From the NCBI GenBank assembly GCA_002189035.1, contig NEEC01000020.1, positions 1,178,001 to 1,242,000 of the forward strand: a stretch of DNA of 64,000 bases. Direction: 5' to 3'. A program made the position numbers and the translations under genes. This document shows positions 48,781 to 61,788 of this stretch, piece by piece (the stretch's first letter is position 1; the number at the start of each line of letters is the position of its first letter). Source of the DNA: Utricularia gibba. Taxonomy: Eukaryota; Streptophyta; Magnoliopsida; Lamiales; Lentibulariaceae. The notes under the pieces were generated by a model. It did no database searches and was not told where the DNA came from. It was given only the letters and a program-made list of their open reading frames with translations.

Positions 48781-50567
48781 ATGTTATCAGGATTGATGAA
48801 CTTCTTGTGGTCTTGCTTTCGGCCGAAGGAAGATCGGTCTCTGCACTCAGTCTCAGATCCGGGTGGTCGCCAAGATGGTCTCCTTTGGTATAAGGATGTG
48901 GGCCAACACATTTATGGAAATTTTTCAATGGCAGTTGTTCAGGCAAACAATTTACTGGAGGATCAAAGCCAGCTCGAATCAGGTTGTTTGAGCGTTAATG
49001 AGTCAGGACCGTACGGAACTTTCGTTGGTGTTTATGACGGACATGGTGGACCAGAGACTTCCAGGTTCATCAATGATAATCTCTTTCACCATCTAAAAAG
49101 TAAGTTTTTTACACGAGTTTGTTTCTATGTATATTTGAACGTTTCTGACGTTCTTCTTAAGTTTACATGTTTGATCTTGGTTATTAATTACCCGTTCTTA
49201 GAGTATACTTTCGATGAATTATTGAAAATGAATAAGCAAAATCAGCCTGGAGGATGATGCGTTGACCCAGTTTATGTTTATCCTTCTGTTGTTACCAAAG
49301 TGATTTCCTTGTTTCTGTCATTACAAAGGTTTCATGGCTGAGAATCAATCTATATCTGTTGAGGGCATTCGCACAGCATTCCAAGCCACAGAAGATGGAT
49401 TTCTCTCTCTGGTTAGCAGAGAATGGCCGATGAAACCACAGATTGCAGCAGTTGGCTCGTGTTGCCTAGTGGGTGTCTTTTCTGATGAGACACTCTATGT
49501 TGCCAACCTTGGTGATTCCCGTGCTGTTTTGGGAAGGCTTGTCAACGCTACTGGGGAGGTGCTTCCTATTCAACTCTCAATAGAACACAATGCGAGTATC
49601 GAAGATGTTAGAGAGGAGTTGCAGACCCTACACCCGGATGACCCCAAGATTGTTGTTCTGAAGCATAACGTGTGGCGTGTGAAGGGTCTAATACAGGTTC
49701 ACTTATTCTTTACCCTAAATTGCTGTACTTATCAGGTGGTTAAAAAGATTCAGCTTAATGTGATTTTTAAGTTTTACTGAGAATCTGTGAGGCAATGGTG
49801 CTTGAGATTAGTCATTACCCAATGCTGGCATAAAATACATAATGATTTGTCTTCTATGTCAATGAAAGCCTGTATCATCTAATTTTTTCTCTGGTGTTTA
49901 GTTTGGCTGCTGCATAGCATCACTGATGATGATGACTTGTTTTCTTTCATGTAAGAGATTCATTCATCAGTAGCATAAACACCTAGTTTTTATTGCAGGT
50001 CTCGAGATCAATCGGGGATGTGTATCTTAAAAAGGCTGAGTACAACAGGGAGCCATTACTTCAAAAATTTCGACTTCATGAGCCCTTCGAGAGACCAATT
50101 TTGAGTTCTGATCCATCCATCGTAGTGCATCAGTTGCTTCCTCAGGATCAGTTCGTTATATTTGCATCAGATGGCCTGTGGGAACATCTTTCCAACCAAG
50201 AGGCAGTCACTCTAGTTCAAAACTATCCAGCCCATGTAAGATACATCTCCCATTCCTATTCATCTGCGCTGGTATAACTTGGAATACACTATACGGATGG
50301 AACTGAGCCAGAACGTTTGATGTTTATAATGTTCAGGGGAGCGCAAGGAAGCTTGTGAAAGCTGCATTGCAGGAGGCCGCAAGGAAGAGGGAGATGAGAT
50401 ACTCAGACTTGAAGAAGATCGACAGAGGGGTGCGCCGCCACTTCCATGATGACATCACGGTTGTTGTAGTGTTTTTAGATCCACATCTAGTGAGTCGGGC
50501 CACCACAGTGCGATGCCCCGATGTATCCATCAAGGGTGGCTGCATCACTTTGCCATCCATCCGTTGA
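48781..50567 (+). CDS. Protein phosphatase 2C, plant clade D type
   Basis: Exons 48781-49099, 49329-49696, 49999-50235 and 50337-50567 join to 384 aa; all introns are GT-AG. PP2Cs are Mg/Mn-dependent Ser/Thr phosphatases. Metal and phosphate residues are in place: '[11 protein letters not shown]' (DGHGG at 86-90), '[10 protein letters not shown]' (GDS at 168-170), '[12 protein letters not shown]' (Asp 236), '[12 protein letters not shown]' (DGLWE at 287-291) and '[13 protein letters not shown]' (DD at 346-347). '[13 protein letters not shown]', '[13 protein letters not shown]' and the short N terminus are typical of clade D, whose members dephosphorylate the plasma-membrane proton ATPase and are held in check by SAUR proteins during auxin-driven growth. 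The start codon precedes the family's 'LMNFLWSCF' leader. The frame is intact. Confidence 0.94.
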
Positions 50568-51799
50568 AACTGCCGCCCCGCCCCACCTGAATTGTAGAGT
50601 TACATATCAGCGTGTTGTACATTATCATGGATTGTTTGATAAAAGAGTATAGAAAATTTATAATTAAGTTTATTAATATATTTTTATTTAATTTATGAAT
50701 ATATATATATCAATTTTATATAATTATACTATTGACTTATTCATTTTTTGAATATATGAATAACGAATTAATTATATATATTATTCATATATTTAAATTT
50801 TTATTCTCATATATAAAAGATTATATACAATTAATTATATATATATATATTCAATTATATTATATTTAAATATATTAAATATCTTACTATCAAACGACAA
50901 TTATTATGTTTATACCAATCACGAGACTACTTATGAAAAGAGAGAAAGAATGCTGTTGGGTACTCGTGCGAATCCCCGCGACGCCTTCTTCCGTTTTTGG
51001 TAGTTTTCTATTACGATTCCATTCCATGCAGTTAATATCCGTGAATCGATTAGAGCAGAAACTGTCCTGATAATGCATTGGTTTCAGTGGAATTTCATGC
51101 CTTCGAATCGGGCACATGCACCCATTAGTAGAGTTTTGAATGTTAGTATGTCGCACTTGGGTTTTTTATATTGAAAAGAAATGTGGGAGATAGGCATGGG
51201 ATGCGGCTATTAAAATTAAACAAACAAACAAACAGTGTACCACAAACATCGTACCTGCGCACCTGGTACATCACCGGGCACACGGCAAAAAAGTCATTAT
51301 CAATTTATTTGAATAAAACAATAAAAAGGAAGAATTATGACAAACATTAAAGTTGAAGTAAAAAAAGTATAAGAACAAACTCATATATAATGTTAAAAAA
51401 CGTAAAATTATCTTACATCATTTGATATATTCATTTCATTTCGTATATCAAATAATAAATATTTAAAATCTTAAATCTCTAGTTTTTATTTTTAAATCTT
51501 TGTTTTTTTCTAATAATTAAATCCAAAATATTATCTTCTTGTGTGTATTTTAAATAAAACAGAAGAATAAATTAATTATCTTCTGGAGATGATATTTATT
51601 TTACTAAGTTTAAAATATTATTTTAAAAATTAACAATGATTGAACCCAATTCAATCAATATCACTCATGGATGAATAAAACATTCTCAGTTATTCAAACC
51701 CAATTTGACAGCATTTCTAGGCGGCGTCGCCCATTGAAATCTGAAAACCGAACTCAACGATTTGAGATAAATGCGAAGAAGACGAGCGGCCGAAATTGT
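50568..51799. other. Intergenic region between PP2C and MFS gene
   Basis: Long (AT)n-rich stretches (50640-50880) follow the PP2C 3' end. No gene is supported. The right half must contain the promoter of the next gene. Confidence 0.45.
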
Positions 51800-53581
51800 A
51801 TGGCGTCGACCAAATGGATTGCGGCGGCGGCGAGCATCTGGATTCAGTCCATTTGCGGTGCGTCTTACGCCTTCGGCATATACTCGCCGATCCTCAAATC
51901 CACCCAATTTTACACCCAATCCACGCTCGACACAGTCTCCGTCTTCAAGGACATTGGGGCTAACGCCGGGATCCTCTCCGGCCTCCTATACTCCGCAGTG
52001 TGCCGGGCCGGACCAACGTCTTCGATACGCGGGCCATGGCTCGTCCATGCTTCCGGTGCGATACAAGCTTTTGCCGGTTACTTCTTCCTGTGGCTCACCG
52101 TCACCGGTGTCATTTACCGGCCGCGCGTGGAGATCGTTTGCGTTTTTATGTTCCTCGCTGCCCACGCGCAGACCTTCTTCAACACGGCTAATGTTGTGAC
52201 GGCTGTTCTGAATTTTCCGGATCACAGTGGCACAATTGTCGGGATAATGAAAGTAAGGTTGGATTCCATCAATGAAATTCTTCAAATTCGACGTCCTCCC
52301 GTTTATGTTTATCCAGACATTGGCATTTTTTGCGTGCCAAACAATTTTCATATATTTTCATGACTATCTGGCTTCTGTGTAAGCTACCATGGTTATGTGC
52401 AACTTACAGAGTAGAGTTTCTGTGGGCAGGGCTTTCTTGGACTGAGTGGAGCAATACTCATTCAAGTTTATCAGACGCTATTTCTTGGTGAACCAAGTGC
52501 TTTCTTGCTTATGATGGCCTTGCTTCCATCTCTGTTTTCCCTTGCCTTGATGTGTTTTGTGAAAGTCCATGATTTTCAGTCTAATGATTCCGGCAAGAGA
52601 TACCTAGACGGTTTTTCCCTGATCTCCATGATCGTTGCCTCATATCTTATGCTCCTCATAATAGTGGAGAATGTGTTTGTTTTATCTCCTTGGTTCCGTG
52701 ATCTTTCATTATTCCTTCTGTTTCTTCTTCTTGTTTCACCTATCGGCGTTGCCATCAGAGCCTCTAGACATGATCTTCTTCAACGGTCACGTACGTCTCC
52801 CAGTTTAAAAGCCTCCCTTTTGGAATATTGCGAGTCCGAAACCTCATCCTTCAGCTCTGTATCTAGTGAAAATGAGCAGCACCATGGGGTCAAAATCTCT
52901 GAGCCTGTGCAGAATGTGAACATTTTGGAAGCAATCTGCTCACTCAACTTCTGGCTTTTATTCATAGCAATGCTTTGTGGGATGGGATCAGGACTAGCAT
53001 TGATCAACAACATAAGCCAAATGGGAGAATCCCTTAGCTACACTCCAACTGAGAGAAACACACTTGTTGCTTTATGGAGCATATGGAACTTTCTTGGCAG
53101 GTTTGGGGCAGGATACGTTTCAGATGTCTTCATGTACCAGAAAGGGTTCCCAAGGACAATTTTCATGGTTCTCACGTTGGCAATAATGGCCGGTGGCCAT
53201 TTCATCATAAGCTCTGGTTTCCCAGGAAACTTGTACATCGGTTCAGTTGTAGTTGGTGTGTGTTATGGTTCACAATGGTCATTAATGCCAACCATTGCTT
53301 CTGAGATATTCGGTGCGATGCACTTTGGCACTATCTTCAACACCATCGCTGTAGCCAGCCCTGTTGGATCCTACATATTTTCAGTACACGTAATTGGATT
53401 CTTATATGATAAGGAAGCATTAGAGACTGGTGGGGATTCTTGTAGAGGTTCTCATTGTTTCATGCTTTCATTTTGTATATTGGCTGGTGTTGCTCTTTTA
53501 GGTGTGCTGGCTGCACTGGCTTTGTTCATCCGAAGTAGAGCAGTTTATGCTCGAATCTTGTATAGAAGAACCCCTACTTGA
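51800..53581 (+). CDS. Nodulin-like / MFS membrane transporter (NFD4-like)
   Basis: Exons 51800-52252 and 52430-53581 give 534 aa; the 177-bp intron is GT-AG in phase 0. The N-terminal half is a Nodulin-like domain ('KWIAAAASIWIQSICGASYA', 'GIYSPILKSTQFYTQSTL', 'FKDIGANAGILSGLLY'). The C-terminal half is a major-facilitator domain ('GMGSGLALINNISQMGESL', 'NFLGRFGAGYVSD', 'GSQWSLMPTIASEIFG'). About 11-12 hydrophobic segments are visible, so it is an integral membrane protein; the loop between halves is charged and serine-rich (about residues 250-310). Substrates of this family are mostly unknown. An in-frame ATG at 51671 would add 43 basic residues, but family members begin a few residues before the first membrane segment, so 51800 was chosen. 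AATAAA follows at 53622. Confidence 0.92.
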
Positions 53582-53737
53582 GAACCAGGTGTTCTTCATG
53601 TGGCTTGGATTTCTGTTGTACAATAAAAGGATGAGGTTATATCATCATTTTTACATTCCTAGTGGGTTGATATGATCATATATGATTGAGTGCCACCCAT
53701 TTGAGTATGATGGGGGAAAAATATAGTAGAGATGCTG

Positions 53738-56700
53738 CCATATTTTATTTTATTTATTTATTTATTTTTGAAGGTTCACCTTATCTTATAATTATCAGTC
53801 GAAAGATTACAAAAATTTCCTTAGCTTAGTCCCTATTAACTGATGCCCATTGGATCTTGAGGAGGAGTTCTTTCCATCGCCAAGATTGGGTCCCTCAACC
53901 AATCATGAATAGGGACCGTTTTGGGGTTTCCTCTTATTTGCACCCATGATAGTACTTCACTTTGTACAAGATATAGACTCTTGGCAGTCACTGCCGCTAT
54001 TCCCATGGGTTCGTCACATTGTTCATTGAAATGCTTCTTGTTGCGAAGTTGCCATATATGCCACATCATAGATGCAATTGTAGAACACCATGCTTGTTTG
54101 CCTGTCTCTGATTGAAGTGTGCTAGGGCAGAACGAGCACCATGTTGAGAGAGATATAACAAACCTATCGAGCCACCAGTCTAATATACATCTCCATAGAC
54201 ATTGAGCCAAGGTGCATGTAAACATGAGATGATCCATTGTTTTTAGTTCACATCAAGCATATGATTGCTTGTGCTCCTCTTGTCATCACATTGTCCCCTG
54301 TAGGCAACCTATTCATATTAGCTTGCCACAAAAAAATTTTGATTTTTAGTGAAACCATTCCCAAACAGTTGTGAATGGGTTCCATGAGCTTTGGGGTGAT
54401 CTTGGGCACACAATTTCCTTGGCGAGCTTTATTGTGAAAGCTTGTCTTTGTAGGTCGAACATAACAGTGTCCTTGCCGTCTCCTTGGGATATACAGCTTC
54501 GTCTCCCTTCCGTGAGGTGATCTGTTACCGTATTGACAAAAATGAAGCTCAGCTATGATTCTTGTTGTATAGTTTGGAACCAGAGTGGCATGGCAATTTG
54601 GAGGAGCTCCTGTTCTGCTGAGCTGAGGAAGGACCTCGTGGGAATGCCATAACCATAGAAATCCATAAAAGCATTCTTTAGGGTGCATCCAAGTGAACCC
54701 CCAACAATCTTCCCAAAAGTGAATTTGAGTTCCATTCCTTGGTTGATGTTTGAAACTATATGAGATATCCACCAAAGGAAAGCTTTGCTTAATCCTAGCT
54801 TGTATTCTTGTGATGCGGCCCCAAGTGGTGTTTCGCAGACGAGGGCCTAGTGAAAGTATCAAGGCCGCCACCTGCTCCATATATAGACTCAATGACTTGT
54901 TTCCACAATCCTCCATGCTCTATCTTATATTGCCACCACCATTTGATCAATAGAGCTAGATTAGACACCTCCAAGCTTCCAATATTGAGACCCCCTTCCT
55001 CATAAGGTTTGAGTGTTTCCCAACTGATCCAAGCAATCTTCCTATTTGTCGCCGATGGTCCACCTAAAAAAAGTGCATCGGCATCCTCTCCAATTTAGTC
55101 ATCACTATTTTGGGAACCTGAAAAAGTGAAAGATGGTACATGGGTAGACTCCTCAATATTGCTTTACACATGGTGAGGCATCCTCCCTTAGACATCAATT
55201 TTGATGCCCATGAGTCGAAACAAAGATTGACTTTGCATGTTAGCGCACCCATGACTTTGTTTTCCACATATCTGCCCCTATAGGGAGACTGAGGTAGTCT
55301 AGTGACCAGTCACTCACACCACATCCTAATCGACTTGCCATTTGTGTGATGGATGTCTGGCTTACATTGATCCCTAGAACTTTAGTCTTGTGTAAATTGA
55401 CCTGCAAACCTGAGAGGAAATGGAAAACATTAAGCAAAGAGAGTAAATTGAGCAGGTTTTGATCATCCTATTTAGAGAATATTAAAGTGTCATCCGCATA
55501 TTGTAAATGGGAAATGTGAACTCTACCTTGTCCCACCCTGACCCCTTTAATTAACTATAAATCACGGGCTCTACAGAGCATGTAGCTCAACCCTTCAGCC
55601 ACTATCAGAAAGAGATATGGAGATAGAGGGTCCCCTTGTCGTGAACCATGCTCCGAATAGAGTGGGGTTGAGGCTGAGTCATTTACTAAGATTGATAGGG
55701 ACGTCGTAGTTACACATGCCTTGATCTACCTAATTCATCTTTCTCCAAAACCCTATAATCTCATCATCATAAACAAGAAATCCCAATCAATGCTATCATA
55801 AGCCTTCTGAAAATCAATTGTTATGGTTGCAACTTGTATCTTCTTGCATCTAGCGGCTGCCACAATTTCATCTACTGTGAGTATACTATTAAGAATGTTC
55901 TGCCCCTTTAAGAAAGCTGTCAGCTCCTCACTTATCACACATTGTATCACCTGTCGTAGTCTATTTGAGAGTAGCTTCGCTAGGATCTTATATTGGCTAG
56001 TAACTAGACTGATCGGCCTATATTCTCCAAAATGCTATGGACTCTTCTTTTAGGGGATAAGATTGATGAATGTAGCATTAGTCCCCACATCGAGATTTGC
56101 TCTCATCTCGAATCTACGTATCCATGAGACAACCTCCGGGCCAACTGTGTCCTAGAAGGTCACGAAAAATTCCGACATAAAGCCATCAAGGCTAGGGCAT
56201 TTGTCCTTCCCACAATCAACCAAAGCCTCCCAGATTTCTTCCTCTAGGAACGACTATTCTAAGATTGCATTCTCAATGGGTTAGAGTTGAAGCATGTCTG
56301 CCCAGTCTACTTCATAGCACTATGAAGAGGCTTTGCAGAATGCTACTCAAAAATAATTTGACGCTTTGATCTTCATACGAGTGAATTCAAAGATCTATTC
56401 ACCAGTGAACATAAAGCCTCGACATCTATTTCAATTGCACTAGTATACCATGGGTTGGAGAAAAAACTTGATGTTCTTGTCCCCTACTTTTAGCCACTGA
56501 TTGTAGGGTCGCACTTGACAGTGCACGTCATACTCTCAACTCTTGTCCAGCCATTGAGATTGAAGTGCAACCCCCATCCTCAGCTCCTCGTCGGTTAAAA
56601 GATGATCCTTTGTGTCGTGTTCCCATTTCTCTGCCTCTGTGGTCAGCAGGTTCAATTCGCACTCTGTGTGGTTGCCGTGGGTTGCATTCCATACCTTGAG

Positions 56701-58600
56701 TTCAATTTTCTCTCGGGTGGTATGAGAGCCATACACATTTATAAGCTGAATTTCGAAAGGGTTGATAGAGCCTATTTTTACTCTTAAGATGATAACTTTC
56801 TCATATACTACGGAATCTACTACCTCAATGGTCTCTTCATTCTAGATGCATGCCTAACCACCCGAGCATCCGTGAGCAAGGCTACAAAAATAACCACAGT
56901 TAGAAGACCCCCAAATACTCCTTAGAGAACACAATGTTGGCTTTTTGCTCCATCAGGTGTTGTCGAAGAGCCCATATCTTTCTAGTGCTTTTGATACCCT
57001 GGATATTCACATTGACTACGGTCGTCATGGATAGATTGGTGCATCCCTAACATCACCGTGGTGGAAAGTAATGCCAAGATGTCCAGCCAAGAATATTGCC
57101 TCCTCTTCTTGTGGTCGACTATTCTCCCTTGATAATTTAGACTACTCCATTGATTCAATACGATTTTGTTCAGGCTTGTTAAGAATTCTGATGTTTCAAA
57201 GCTTCTCTTGGAATCTTGCGATTGACCCATCACTCTTGAAAGATGTTTGTACCTTGGGCTCAAGATGCTCCATATGTAGGTGGAAATCCTAGTCGGGCTG
57301 CCCATTAGCTCCTACTTTGATGTCCTTTGATTCAGCGTCACTTTCTAAAACGTAGTCATCTGTGGCACTCTAATCCACAACGTTGCTTCCCATTGTCTGC
57401 ATGTCACAAGTCAGGTGTGAGTCATCCATCTCAGAGACCCATATTTGTCGGTTTTCGCCTTTCCATTCAATCCAGCAAAGGTCACAGATCTCTCTCATTA
57501 CTTTAGTGCATACCAGAACACTCAAGAAATTGATCTAGCGGCAGTTTTGTGTGGCTTCCTCAATTGCAATTACTGTCCCCCATTCCTATGCTATAAATTT
57601 TCTTTCAACCACACCTCTAGCAGTATTCAATGAATCTTCAACCATGTATAACGATTTTGCACCTCAAATGATTCAATGCACTTAATCCAATAAAAATGTT
57701 CTGTGAACCATTGATTATTTGCTAAAATGGCTCTTTGCATTTGGTCTGAGTCCCTAAATTCCAACAAGAAATGAGGGCCTTCCATACTCAACACTCATAT
57801 TCCCTGAAAACCTGCCTCTACTAGCATGATTCTGAGAGTAAAGGTTTTGTAGAGTTCTTTAACCTCGCCAACAATGCTTCTTGCTGCCCAAGTCTTGGCT
57901 TATAATGCTTCCACTAGAGGGATATGAGTCTATCTTGGGTCTCATTTTTCCTTTAGTTGGCGGTATTGATTAGTCTCAGTGCTTGCGACCTCAGCCCATG
58001 TACTCTGCCCCATTTGACTAGTTGAGGTGCGGAATCCCTCCACATCAACAAAGATTGAGCCTCCTGAGGGCGAGGCACTCTTGTCTCAGCCCCCTCGTGC
58101 GGTATGTTGTCTCTCTCTGACCAATACCGACGCACAACTAAATGGCAATCGCCCATAGATGTTGTCTCCCTAATGCAATCTTCCAGCGGTTGAGCCTCTC
58201 CTTGTTTGCTGAGCCTCAAGAATCCAAAGTGCTTCCAGTTCCTGCCCAAACGAGAGCTTACATACACGTCTACCAATGTCCCACATTCAGCAAAGTAGTG
58301 ACGGAGCTTTGCTATCCTCTAGTTATCCGAAAACATGGTAACAAAGAAAGTGTGGCAGATGTAAGCTAATGCCTTCCAATAGGGTTCGAGTGTCCTATTT
58401 CTACCCTCCCAAGGTCTCGCCACAATGAGACCCCTTCTGGATCCAGCCATCGAAAGGCACGCAGTGGTCTCGATGCAAATCCGATGGATTTGAAAGCCTA
58501 CAATGTGGGTTTCGCTCGCGTTCTCTCTCTCTAGACATCATATTCGCGACTCTCTCTACGATAAATTCAACTGAAGTTGTATTTCTGGTCATATTTGGTA
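53738..58600 (-). mobile_element. LINE (non-LTR retrotransposon), degenerate
   Basis: The minus strand reads as a plant L1-type LINE. ORF1 starts near 58450 ('MAGSRRGLIVARPWEGRNR') and carries an RRM-like fold ('FFVTMFSDN', 'GTLVDVYVSSRLGRNWKHFG'). The endonuclease start 'NVNIQGIKSTRKIWALRQHL' lies near 57020. RT blocks follow: 'GPEVVSWIRRFEMR' near 56120, 'ITIDFQKAYDSIDWDFLF' near 55800, and 'GISYMLCRARDL'-like sequence near 55590. C-terminal blocks are 'LTMCKAILRSLPMYHLS' near 55150 and a zf-RVT-like 'WLDRFVISLSTWCSFCP' near 54150. The left end carries (TAAA)n-type tail sequence at 53738-53768. Stops and frameshifts break every ORF. It inserted about 100 bp after the MFS gene's polyadenylation signal. 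The 5' border is approximate and no target duplication was confirmed. Confidence 0.85.
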
Positions 58601-59149
58601 TTGAGAAGTAACTCATTAAATAACTCTACATCTCACATATGGCAAATATACCCTCTAAATAACTCTTTACTCACACTATGTTGAGGATTTAGTCATGATT
58701 TTCATTAACTAATTTATGAAACGATTCACTAGAAGGTCACTTAAAAAGGAAAAATAACTTAAAAAAAGTTTGAAACCCGATAAAACAAATAAAAATGAAA
58801 CATCCCAAAAATGTAAATGCAATCAAGGTGAGACTTAATTACCTCCCAAGGTTGTTCATGATTTAGGCTTTCTATCTACTTCTCCAACCTTTCAGCAATT
58901 TTTTCCAATTGGTTACCATGATAATATATCCACATTACAATCTCTCTTCACTACTGGTTGCTATTGACTGTATTGTTGTGGCTTCTCCAACAATTGGTAT
59001 AGCAAGAAGTTTCTTATACTCCTCTTTCTTCTGTTGAGGTATCAGAAATACATAATACATTTCTTTTCTTTGTATTATTCTTGTATTATTCTTGCAAATT
59101 CTCTCCTTTACTTTGTAGCATGGTGGCTAAAGATCTTCTTCCGATGGAG

Positions 59150-59530
59150 GCTCTTGATCTTCTTTTGATAGAAGCTCTTCCTAGGGGGGCATATCAATCA
59201 AGAAACTTATGAACCATTTGCTCCCATGTTGTAATAGAGGATGTTGGCAATTCATACAACCGCTCCAAGGGTCGCTAAGTGAGACTGAAAGAGAAGACCC
59301 GTAACTTGACTTGATTCTCTGTTGCACTTTTTGGGCGCATGAATACACAAACTGTGTGTAACTCTCTAAGATGGTGATTTGGGTCATCATTCTCTCTCCC
59401 AATGAACTTAGAAAGTGTCTGGAACAGATATAGGCGTAGCTTAAAATCCTCTTTCGTGTAAGATGATACAAAGTGATCTGTTAGCGTGATTGGCAGTGAT
59501 TTCTTCTTTAATGGTCCTTAGTGATGGGCC
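59150..59530 (-). mobile_element. Ty3/gypsy gag remnant
   Basis: On the minus strand, across two frames, it reads 'ENDDPNHHLRELHTVCVFMR', then 'KLRVFSFSLT' and 'LPTSSITTWEQMVHKFLD', matching the retrotrans_gag domain of plant gypsy elements (DPN-x-HL...; FPFSL...W...LP-x-GSIT-x-W). Stops show it is dead. The sequence to the right (59640-60350), with 'gagtgtcgatctcatggag' near 59928, is probably the leader between LTR and gag of the same element. Confidence 0.7.
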
Positions 59531-60350
59531 ATGATTAGTGATTGGTAGAATTGAAAAAAATTGAAGATGTTGTTGCTTATGTTCTCCATGGACTAGGAGG
59601 ACTCCAATAGGTGGTTAAATAGTCATTTCTTCGCCAGTAAATAAATTTGAAGTCAATTCTCCATTTTTCGCTAGAAATATGCGCTCAATCTCCAAATATA
59701 ATGGACACACGGCTTCTCATTATGATCTCAAGCTTCGGTGGAGCTAAATGCATAAAAAAAATAGCAGCAAAACAAAAACAAGAAGAAAGAAAAAAAAAAG
59801 AAAAACTATACACAACGCTAAACACAAAAATACAAAACTCCCTAGCAAATGCAAAAATTTTGTTACATATGGTTTCCTTAACAAATTTTAATTTAGAAAA
59901 ATGTAAAACACAAAAAAGCGTAGTACGAGTGTCGATCTCATGGAGTTGAGTTTTGCAAAAAATGTTTTGTTATAAACTTTTATGAATTTTCATGGATTTG
60001 TAAAAGAGGGTTTTTGAAATACAAGAATAAAAGATACAATGCAAGTAATGGACCTTGATTAAGAAAGGTAGTTTTTGAGAAATAGATTATGTTTTCTCCT
60101 TTTGTCTATCTTTGTCTTGACTTTCACTGATTCTTTTCGAATAATTGGTTATAAGAGCAAGGAATAGCCTACTCTTCCTTATACTCTGATTGACAAGAAG
60201 GTACAAGAATAGCCTCATGTGATTCCTCTATGAACGATTTAGAGGACAAGAGGATTACCGTTGATTGCCTCAAATCCAAATTCTGCGTGTGTGCCCAGCA
60301 TTTTTCAATGACGAGTAGCGGGTATGAGGTCACTACCCGTACTACTCACG

Positions 60351-61200
60351 AATGTGACTGTGGAGAGAATTAATAAATCCTACTCCTTTGCTTTGGGATG
60401 GATGAGGAAGAGACGGTGGTTTGAGGAAGATATATTCAATATGAGAGATTATTTAAAAGTTAAAAATGTAAATTAATCAAAAGATAAATATGTATATTGA
60501 TTTATATATATCTATATCAGTTTTTAGTTATTTTTATTTCTAGTGCATCAAACATGAAAATGCTTTAAAGCTAAGTAAATGTAAACCAATCAAATATCCC
60601 AAATAACTCTAATCTAATTTATTTCAATTCTACTACAAAATTGGCCCTTAGAGGATTGTATATATTTGAAAAATTGGAATGATGTGGCAAGAAGAAAAAA
60701 GAAACTACAAGATTAAGAATCAAATTGAAAAGAAGAATATGAGAAAATGTGAATAACATGAGATAATAAGAGTTTTTATTATGTTTTGATTTTTATTTTA
60801 AAAAATTTGTAATATTCATCAAAAGTAAGGGTAAATTAATGAAATTAGATGTATGATCCTCTTTTATATATTTTATGAAAATATTTATTTTATAAATATT
60901 ATGATTTTATTATTTAGTGTAATTTAATTTATAATTAAAAATAAGAAATTTTGTAAAAAATGTATATATTATTTTCAAATATTAAGTCGATCCAATATGT
61001 GAACTTGTTGACTCATTAGATTGTGATCGGGCCAGAAGTTGGGTTGGATTTAATTAAAAGTTATAGTATCAATTTATATATTGATCCAAACTATATCTTG
61101 ATCTGTAGATTAAATCCATCAGATTGATAAATCCGTGAGGCCTGGCCCGCAACCCATCTGGCCCAACCCACGCCCACCACTAGTCACGAATGATTGGTTC
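60351..61200. other. AT-rich spacer with possible hAT-like end
   Basis: No gene. The last 200 bases are rich in 'gggttggatttaatta', 'ggcccaacccacgcccacc' and related words, as in the ends of plant nonautonomous hAT elements; the end 'cccaccactag' near 61175 would fit a terminal repeat. Its partner end was not found. Confidence 0.35.
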
Positions 61201-61214
61201 CTAACCAGGGGTTT

Positions 61215-61376
61215 TTGATTCTTTGGATTACGTTTCTTCGACCTTTCAAAAAGAAATTCCAAAGAGTGATTTCAAAACCCAAACCTCATATAGTGAAGTA
61301 GCAGTTGATTGTTTGGATTACGTTTCTTCTGCCTTTCAAAAAGAAATTGCCAAGGATGATTTCAAAAGCCAAACCT
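61215..61376 (+). repeat. Two 72-bp direct copies, 90-bp period
   Basis: 61215-61286 and 61305-61376 share 'ttggattacgtttcttc', 'cctttcaaaaagaaatt', 'gatttcaaaa' and 'ccaaacct' in the same order and spacing. They lie in the presumed leader of the FAD-synthase-like gene, 410-570 bp before its ATG. The frame through both is open for 95 codons but has no ATG, so it is not an ordinary upstream ORF. Confidence 0.8.
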
Positions 61377-61788
61377 TTCATTTTTTTTTGATCAGCAAAA
61401 AAACGCCAAACCTTTTATCACCTTGTAGCATCTTTGTATCGCAGGCTTCACCTTCATCTGTTCGGTCTTTCTCGGAAGCAGGTGGGGTTTCAGTTTTCAT
61501 TCGTTAGAAGAATGGCCCTCTTCTCTTTGTTAAACATTAGACTCTTGGGGAATTTGATTCAGTTTTTTTTTTATTAAAGAAAATTTTTAATACGCACTGT
61601 TTCACTGTTACGGGAATTGGATGTTAACCCTTCTTATGAAATCTACTATTTAAGCTGGTTGTCGTCTGCCTTTATTGTCAGTGGTCGAAAATTCCAGCGG
61701 ACTATACACCATTCAGACAATTTGTAACTTTTATGTTATGGTTGTTTGATTTCTTGTGGTGCTTGTGCAGAAAGTTGTATTGCCGAAG

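Noticed and set aside
51671-51799. N-terminal extension of the MFS protein from an in-frame ATG at 51671
   Set aside because: It would add 43 polar, basic residues before the first membrane segment, which the family lacks; 51800 is the usual start.
53730-58640. Target duplication 'catattt' around the LINE
   Set aside because: Seven AT-rich bases with uncertain borders are not convincing.
61223-61507. 95-codon frame as an upstream ORF
   Set aside because: It has no ATG at all and starts only at a TTG; kept as a leader duplication instead.
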